In this document: piece by piece, positions 59,985-64,000 of the stretch
How the letters are laid out: every line of letters starts with the position of its first letter
Position numbering within the stretch: the first letter of the stretch is position 1
NCBI GenBank assembly: GCA_017629035.1
Contig: JAGBXX010000014.1
Coordinates: forward strand, 1 to 64,000
Direction of reading: 5' to 3'
DNA: 64,000 bases
DNA from: Alistipes sp.
GTDB taxonomy: Bacteria > Bacteroidota > Bacteroidia > Bacteroidales > Rikenellaceae
Notes under the pieces: model-generated
The model's input: the letters and a program-made list of their open reading frames with translations, nothing else
Databases searched by the model: none
What the model was told of the DNA's origin: nothing
Translations under genes and position numbers: made by a program

Positions 59985-61370
59985 TTATCTGTTCTTGGCA
60001 ATCTGCGCAGTGAGCACAGCCTCGCAAGCAAGCTGACCACCAACAAAGGCCTTACACTCAGCAGTGCAGATACCACGACGGAAGTCTACGATGTGACACT
60101 CGAGCTGGAGTGTATCGCCAGGAACAACCTTACGCTTCCACTTCACGCCATCGGCCTTGAGGAAGTAGGTTGAGTAGTCCTTAGGATTCTCGACAGTGTT
60201 AAGAATCAAGATACCGCTACACTGAGCAAGCGCCTCGATGATAAGCACACCTGGCATAACAGGCTCCTCGGGGAAGTGACCCACGAAGAATGGCTCATTC
60301 ATAGTTACGTTCTTGATACCACCGATAGCATTCTCCTCCATGTGGAATACACGGTCAACGAGCAAGAATGGAGGACGGTGTGGAAGCAGAGCCTTGATCT
60401 GGTTGATATCCAGGAGTGGCTGCTCCTTAGCGCTATACTTGAACGCTGGCTTCTCGCCACCACGACGGATCGAGCGGCTGAGATCCTTCATGAACTCGGT
60501 GTTGGCAAAGTGGCCTGGACGTGTTGCCCATACACGGCCCTTGATGCGCATACCAAGAAGAGCAAAGTCGCCAAGCAGGTCGAGGAGCTTGTGGCGTGCG
60601 AGCTCGTTGTTTGCACGGAGCTGCTGGTTGTTCAAGTAGCCACCTGTAACCTCGATATCGCTCTTGCCGAAGATCTTCTTGAGATGGTCGAGCTGCTCGT
60701 CAGATACTGGGTTCTCAACAACAACAATAGCGTTGTCAAGGTCACCACCCTTGATAAGGTTCATCTGCATAAGTGGCTCGAGCTCGTGCAAGAATACAAA
60801 CGTACGACACATAGCAATCTTCTCGGCATAGTTATCCGAAGTGTTGTATGTAGAGTACTGATTACCCACCACCTTAGAGTTGTAGTCTACGTGTACCGAT
60901 ACCGAGAACTCGTCGTCGGGATAGATAACAATAGCCACACCCTTCTCTGGGAGTGTATATACCTGCTTCTCGGTCACCTCATAGTATTTGCGCTCTGCCG
61001 ACTGCTCGACAGTGCCCACCTCGAGGATGCGCTGAGCATACTCGCGTGCCGAGCCATCCATGATAGGTGTCTCAGGGGCGTTGATCTCAACCACAGCGTT
61101 ATCAACCTCAAGAGTCCAAAGCGCTGACATGATATGCTCAATGGTGCTCACCTTGGCAGCACCCTTCTCGATTGTAGTACCACGTGAAGTGTCGGTAACA
61201 TATTCGCACAAAGCTGGGACCTCGGGACAACCCTCAAGGTCTACACGACGAAAGACGATACCTGTATTATCCTCTGCGGGACAAACTCGCATATTTACCT
61301 GCAAACCAGTGTGCAGGCCCTTGCCCTCAAACGCAATAGGAGCGGCAAGAGTACGTTGTTTAATAGCCAT
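59985..61370 (-). CDS. Bifunctional LpxC-FabZ (UDP-3-O-acyl-GlcNAc deacetylase / beta-hydroxyacyl-ACP dehydratase)
   Basis: 461 residues. The N-terminal ~300 residues are LpxC with its zinc-site motifs (STIEHIMSALWTLEVDN; IKGGDLDNAIVV; HKLLDLLGDFALLG), the committed step of lipid A synthesis. The C-terminal ~150 residues are FabZ (LLPHRPPFLLVDRVF; FFVGHFPEEPVMPGVLIIEA with catalytic His), which dehydrates 3-hydroxyacyl-ACP. The fusion is normal in Bacteroidetes and joins the branch point between fatty acid and lipid A synthesis. lpxD is not adjacent, unlike in many Bacteroidales. Confidence 0.97.
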   Translation of the reverse strand: MAIKQRTLAAPIAFEGKGLHTGLQVNMRVCPAEDNTGIVFRRVDLEGCPEVPALCEYVTDTSRGTTIEKGAAKVSTIEHIMSALWTLEVDNAVVEINAPETPIMDGSAREYAQRILEVGTVEQSAERKYYEVTEKQVYTLPEKGVAIVIYPDDEFSVSVHVDYNSKVVGNQYSTYNTSDNYAEKIAMCRTFVFLHELEPLMQMNLIKGGDLDNAIVVVENPVSDEQLDHLKKIFGKSDIEVTGGYLNNQQLRANNELARHKLLDLLGDFALLGMRIKGRVWATRPGHFANTEFMKDLSRSIRRGGEKPAFKYSAKEQPLLDINQIKALLPHRPPFLLVDRVFHMEENAIGGIKNVTMNEPFFVGHFPEEPVMPGVLIIEALAQCSGILILNTVENPKDYSTYFLKADGVKWKRKVVPGDTLQLECHIVDFRRGICTAECKAFVGGQLACEAVLTAQIAKNR

Positions 61371-61397
61371 AACGATAATTTTTTGTTATATCACGGG

Positions 61398-61405
61398 CAA
61401 AGATA
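61398..61405 (-). promoter_or_regulatory. -7 element of lpxC-fabZ operon
   Basis: TATCTTTG on the minus strand, about 28 bases before the start. No clear -33 box. Confidence 0.55.
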
Positions 61406-61428
61406 TAAATTTTCTCAAAAAAAATTAC

Positions 61429-61436
61429 TATTTTTG
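61429..61436 (+). promoter_or_regulatory. -7 element of the TonB gene
   Basis: TATTTTTG fits TAnnTTTG, 19 bases before the ATG at 61456. No clear -33 box. It is divergent from the lpxC element 24 bases away. Confidence 0.5.
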
Positions 61437-61455
61437 CTCGGAATATTACTATATC

Positions 61456-62295
61456 ATGAACAACAAAGTTACTAATAATGAAATAAAAAGGCCTCAACGC
61501 CGCCCAGCAGCACCTCGTCGCCATATACGTATCGACCTTGGTGACACCCGTGCTGAGAGTTTTGGCGAGTGGTTATTCAACCACCGTGTAGGCCTTCTCG
61601 TTGTTTTTGCCGTCTTCGTGCTCTCGGGTACGGTGCTTGCTACGGCACGCTACAATGTGGAGCGCATCGATGTTGAGTACCTCATCGAGATTGTCCCCGA
61701 GGAGTTCGAGGAGCAGAAGCAGCCCGACGTCAAGCCTATACCCTCGATCGAGGAGCTTGCGCAGCGTGTGCAGAATGTGCGCAACGTGATCTCGAACGAC
61801 GCAGCCACCGAGGAGTCTTCGGGTAGCAGCGAGGAGTTCGACGAGGATATCGAGAAGCTCATGGAGGAGATTACCGAGGGTATGGATGCCAACCGCTCAG
61901 CATACGAGGAGGGTATGAACTCCGTGAAGGGCTCGGGCAAGAGTGGCAAGGGCGGAGGCGACAACACGGGCGACTCGAAGGATAAGGATAGCGACCAAAA
62001 GGGCAAGTACCAGGGTGCTTGTACCGTGAGCTACTCCTTCACCGAGCCTGTGCGTAGCCACCGTGACCTCTACATCCCTGCATATACGGCCAAGGGTGGT
62101 GGCGTAGTTGTGCTCGAGGTGCTTATCGACCGCAATGGCGCAGTGAAATCGGCACGTGTGGCCCAGTCCACAAACGGTGAGCTTAATCAGGTAGCCCTAA
62201 ATGCGGCACGCAACACCAGAACACGCTTTAATATCGATGGCTCGGCACCATCGCCACATAAAGGAACCATAACCTACACATTTATCGCTCAGTAG
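61456..62295 (+). CDS. TonB-family energy transducer
   Basis: 279 residues from the ATG at 61456; in-frame codons further upstream lie in lpxC on the other strand and before the promoter. A basic cytoplasmic N-terminus (RRPAAPRRHIRID) is followed by one membrane helix (VGLLVVFAVFVLSGTVLATA), an acidic/Gly-Lys-rich periplasmic linker and the TonB C-terminal domain (GGGVVVLEVLIDRNGAVKSA, LNQVALNAARNTRTRF, GTITYTFIAQ). It transmits proton-motive energy to outer-membrane receptors such as the SusC proteins here. No ExbB/ExbD genes are adjacent. Confidence 0.92.
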   Translation: MNNKVTNNEIKRPQRRPAAPRRHIRIDLGDTRAESFGEWLFNHRVGLLVVFAVFVLSGTVLATARYNVERIDVEYLIEIVPEEFEEQKQPDVKPIPSIEELAQRVQNVRNVISNDAATEESSGSSEEFDEDIEKLMEEITEGMDANRSAYEEGMNSVKGSGKSGKGGGDNTGDSKDKDSDQKGKYQGACTVSYSFTEPVRSHRDLYIPAYTAKGGGVVVLEVLIDRNGAVKSARVAQSTNGELNQVALNAARNTRTRFNIDGSAPSPHKGTITYTFIAQ

Positions 62296-62705
62296 TGAAG
62301 AGTTTGTCGTCAACATATCGCCTCATCTTACTCGTGGTCATAAGCATGCTTATGGCGGGCTCCTCGCTGGAGCTTAGCGCCATGCCACGAGATAATGCGG
62401 CCATACTCCTTGATTACGACACCTCAACTTCTCAGCCCGTAACTCCAGAGAGCCATATCGAGAGCCTCAGCCCTAAGCTGGGACTTACTACCGTGACCTA
62501 CACCTCGTGGGCCACTACCCCAAGTGTAAGAACACTACCTCGCACAACACGTCTGCAAACACGCATCGACAGCTACTCGGTGGCAGTGCGCACAATTGAC
62601 TCTACACAGGCAAAATCGAGAGCAGGACTCTTTAACCATAAAGTATTATTCTTCGCTCACCCGCGCTACTACTATCTCAATGGCCTGGTGAGGTTAATTA
62701 TTTAG
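62295..62705 (+). CDS. Small secreted protein of unknown function
   Basis: 136 residues starting with a GTG that overlaps the last base of the TonB stop (TAGTG), so translation is probably coupled. It has a signal-like N-terminus (MKSLSSTYRLILLVVISMLM, then AGSSLELSAM) and a polar Thr/Ser/Arg-rich remainder with an aromatic C-terminal stretch (HPRYYYLNGLVRLII). No family is recognised. The overlap supports it being real. Confidence 0.6.
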   Translation: MKSLSSTYRLILLVVISMLMAGSSLELSAMPRDNAAILLDYDTSTSQPVTPESHIESLSPKLGLTTVTYTSWATTPSVRTLPRTTRLQTRIDSYSVAVRTIDSTQAKSRAGLFNHKVLFFAHPRYYYLNGLVRLII

Positions 62706-62769
62706 CGGATGGGGGCAACTTAAAACCTAACCTACATCCATTTACTAACTAATTAACATATAGAAGATT

Positions 62770-63279
62770 ATGAATACAGATAATATCTGCAAGGCGCTCT
62801 ACGCCTTGCCCGGTGGTGCTATTACACCAAAGTCTGAGAGCATTGCTTCTCAGATGATTATTGCCCTTGTGGGCGTGGCTCTTTTGACTATCAACTCTCT
62901 GTTTGTCGACCCAAGGTTAGACAGCCTCTTCATGGCGCTTCTTACTTGCGGTGTGGCAATGGTACTCTACGGCATTGTAGTAGGTGGCGTAAGGTATGCC
63001 AGAGGGCGTAAAGTACCATACGACAATGAGTTGAGAGAGTACATGAAATATCGTGAGCGCTACTTCGACAGAGAGTTTATCACGCCAATAATGCGAGCTC
63101 TGGAGCGTGGCGACATCGAGGCTCTTGATACTATGCCTACGACCAACATTGCTCAGGTGGTGCTTGTGGAGTATAGCTCGAAGTATCGCAAGGCATACTC
63201 GCTCATGGAGTACCACGACACGGAGTATCGAGTAATAGGCGAGCCCACGATTTTGGATATTAAGCAGAGCCGTACTTAA
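62770..63279 (+). CDS. Two-helix membrane protein of unknown function
   Basis: 169 residues. Two adjacent membrane helices (MIIALVGVALLTINSLFV; LFMALLTCGVAMVLYGIVVG) are followed by a charged, mostly helical cytoplasmic domain (DNELREYMKYRERYFDREFI) with repeated Arg/Glu. I recognise no family. It lies 64 bases after the small secreted protein and 55 before the antiporter gene on the same strand. Confidence 0.75.
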   Translation: MNTDNICKALYALPGGAITPKSESIASQMIIALVGVALLTINSLFVDPRLDSLFMALLTCGVAMVLYGIVVGGVRYARGRKVPYDNELREYMKYRERYFDREFITPIMRALERGDIEALDTMPTTNIAQVVLVEYSSKYRKAYSLMEYHDTEYRVIGEPTILDIKQSRT

Positions 63280-63334
63280 GGCTTAACTACATAAGAGAGA
63301 ATAGAGTATAGTGAGAACATAAAATTTAAGAGAG

Positions 63335-64000
63335 ATGCTATCAGAAAACTTCTTGCTCGTGGGAGCCATGTTGCTCTTTGCGGCCGTGTTTGCTGGCAAG
63401 GCAGCATATAGACTTGGAGCGCCAGCCCTGCTTCTGTTCTTGGGCGTGGGCATACTCTTTGGCTACAACGACTTCATATCCTTCGACTCGGCCGAGTTTG
63501 CACAGTTTGTCGGCATGATAGCTATGTGCATCATCCTCTTCTCGGGAGGTATGGACACCAAATTCTCCGAAATTAAGCCCGTGCTCGGTCCAGGTATCGT
63601 CATGGCCACACTCGGCGTTATGCTCACGGCATTTATCGTCGGAGGCTTCATCTACCTGCTTGCCCCACATCTCGGCATAGAGCTCACGCTCAGCCTCTCG
63701 CTGCTTATTGCCGCCACGATGTCATCAACCGACTCAGCATCGGTATTCTCTATTCTGCGCTCCAAGAAGCAGGGTCTGCAGCAGAACCTTCGCCCACTAC
63801 TCGAGCTAGAGAGTGGTAGTAATGACCCTATGGCCTACATCCTTACGGTCATGCTCGTGGGTATCGTCTCTGACGGTGCTGCAGTAGACTGGTGGGAGGC
63901 AATCAAAACCTTTGTAATACAGATGGTTGTAGGTGCTGCGCTGGGCTACGGATTTGGACGTGTGACGGTGTGGATAATGAACAAAATCAACATCCGCAAC
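63335..64000 (+). CDS. K+/H+ antiporter, NhaP2/CPA1-type (N-terminal part)
   Basis: 222 residues are visible before the window ends. Hydrophobic helices include MLSENFLLVGAMLLFAAVFA and LGAPALLLFLGVGILFGYND. The CPA-family core ATMSSTDSASVFSILRSKKQ and LRPLLELESGSNDPMAYILT is clear; the SGSNDP motif carries the conserved ion-binding aspartate. Family members such as NhaP2/CvrA exchange K+ or Na+ for H+ in the inner membrane; later C-terminal TrkA-type domains would lie beyond the window. Confidence 0.92.
   Translation, partial: MLSENFLLVGAMLLFAAVFAGKAAYRLGAPALLLFLGVGILFGYNDFISFDSAEFAQFVGMIAMCIILFSGGMDTKFSEIKPVLGPGIVMATLGVMLTAFIVGGFIYLLAPHLGIELTLSLSLLIAATMSSTDSASVFSILRSKKQGLQQNLRPLLELESGSNDPMAYILTVMLVGIVSDGAAVDWWEAIKTFVIQMVVGAALGYGFGRVTVWIMNKINIRN

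Noticed and set aside
59954-60076. Longer N-terminus for LpxA
   Set aside because: The extension overlaps the end of lpxC-fabZ and precedes the conserved family start MISNLAYVHP-type sequence.

Overview
The window looks like the chromosome of a gut-type Bacteroidales bacterium. Pointers are two SusC-family TonB receptors (one with its SusD), a fimbrillin (FimA/Mfa type) operon, a fused LpxC-FabZ enzyme, a LytS/LytTR two-component pair, many lipoproteins with acidic residues after the lipobox cysteine, and promoters of the Bacteroidetes type (TTTG, about 19-21 bases, TAnnTTTG). Few genes have a clear Shine-Dalgarno sequence. Genus cannot be fixed from the sequence alone; Rikenellaceae (Alistipes-like) is only a guess.

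Left part (1-25 kb) is mostly housekeeping. It opens with a minus-strand sugar-uptake operon (SLC45-like MFS transporter, then a SusC receptor cut by the window edge). A LytS/LytTR pair follows, then a Wza/Wzc-like export pair with a small HAD phosphatase. Next come pssA - porin - lytic transglycosylase (minus), divergent from a mannose-1-phosphate guanylyltransferase; then lon, a UbiD-family decarboxylase, a helix-hairpin-helix protein and rpsU. On the minus strand follow a CatA-like acetyltransferase with msrA, rpsT, tRNA-Glu and a FecBCD/BtuFCD-type ABC importer. Divergent from the importer is tRNA-Pro(GGG), whose 3' end and terminator are repeated in about 215-bp tandem units.

Middle part (26-42 kb) is surface and accessory. 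It has a CotH-kinase lipoprotein with fimbrillin-like N-terminal domains behind a roughly 310-base leader, then a six-gene minus-strand fimbrial operon: DUF3575 protein, DUF3868/OmpA protein, major fimbrillin, Mfa2/FimB-like anchor, and two tip or accessory subunits. An internal hairpin lies just after the major fimbrillin, and about 1 kb of non-coding DNA with G tracts lies upstream. An ECF sigma / putative anti-sigma cassette flanked by direct repeats, and the initiator tRNA-Met, close the section.

Right part (42-59 kb) is one plus-strand operon of ten genes behind a consensus promoter: SusC, SusD, six further lipoproteins (two with leucine-rich repeats), a subtilisin-family lipoprotein protease and a DUF1573 protein. 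No glycoside hydrolase is present, so it reads as a surface system for proteins or peptides rather than glycans; this is the best candidate for an undescribed system. The window ends with lpxC-fabZ and lpxA (minus), a divergent TonB gene with a small secreted protein, a two-helix membrane protein, and the start of a K+/H+ antiporter.
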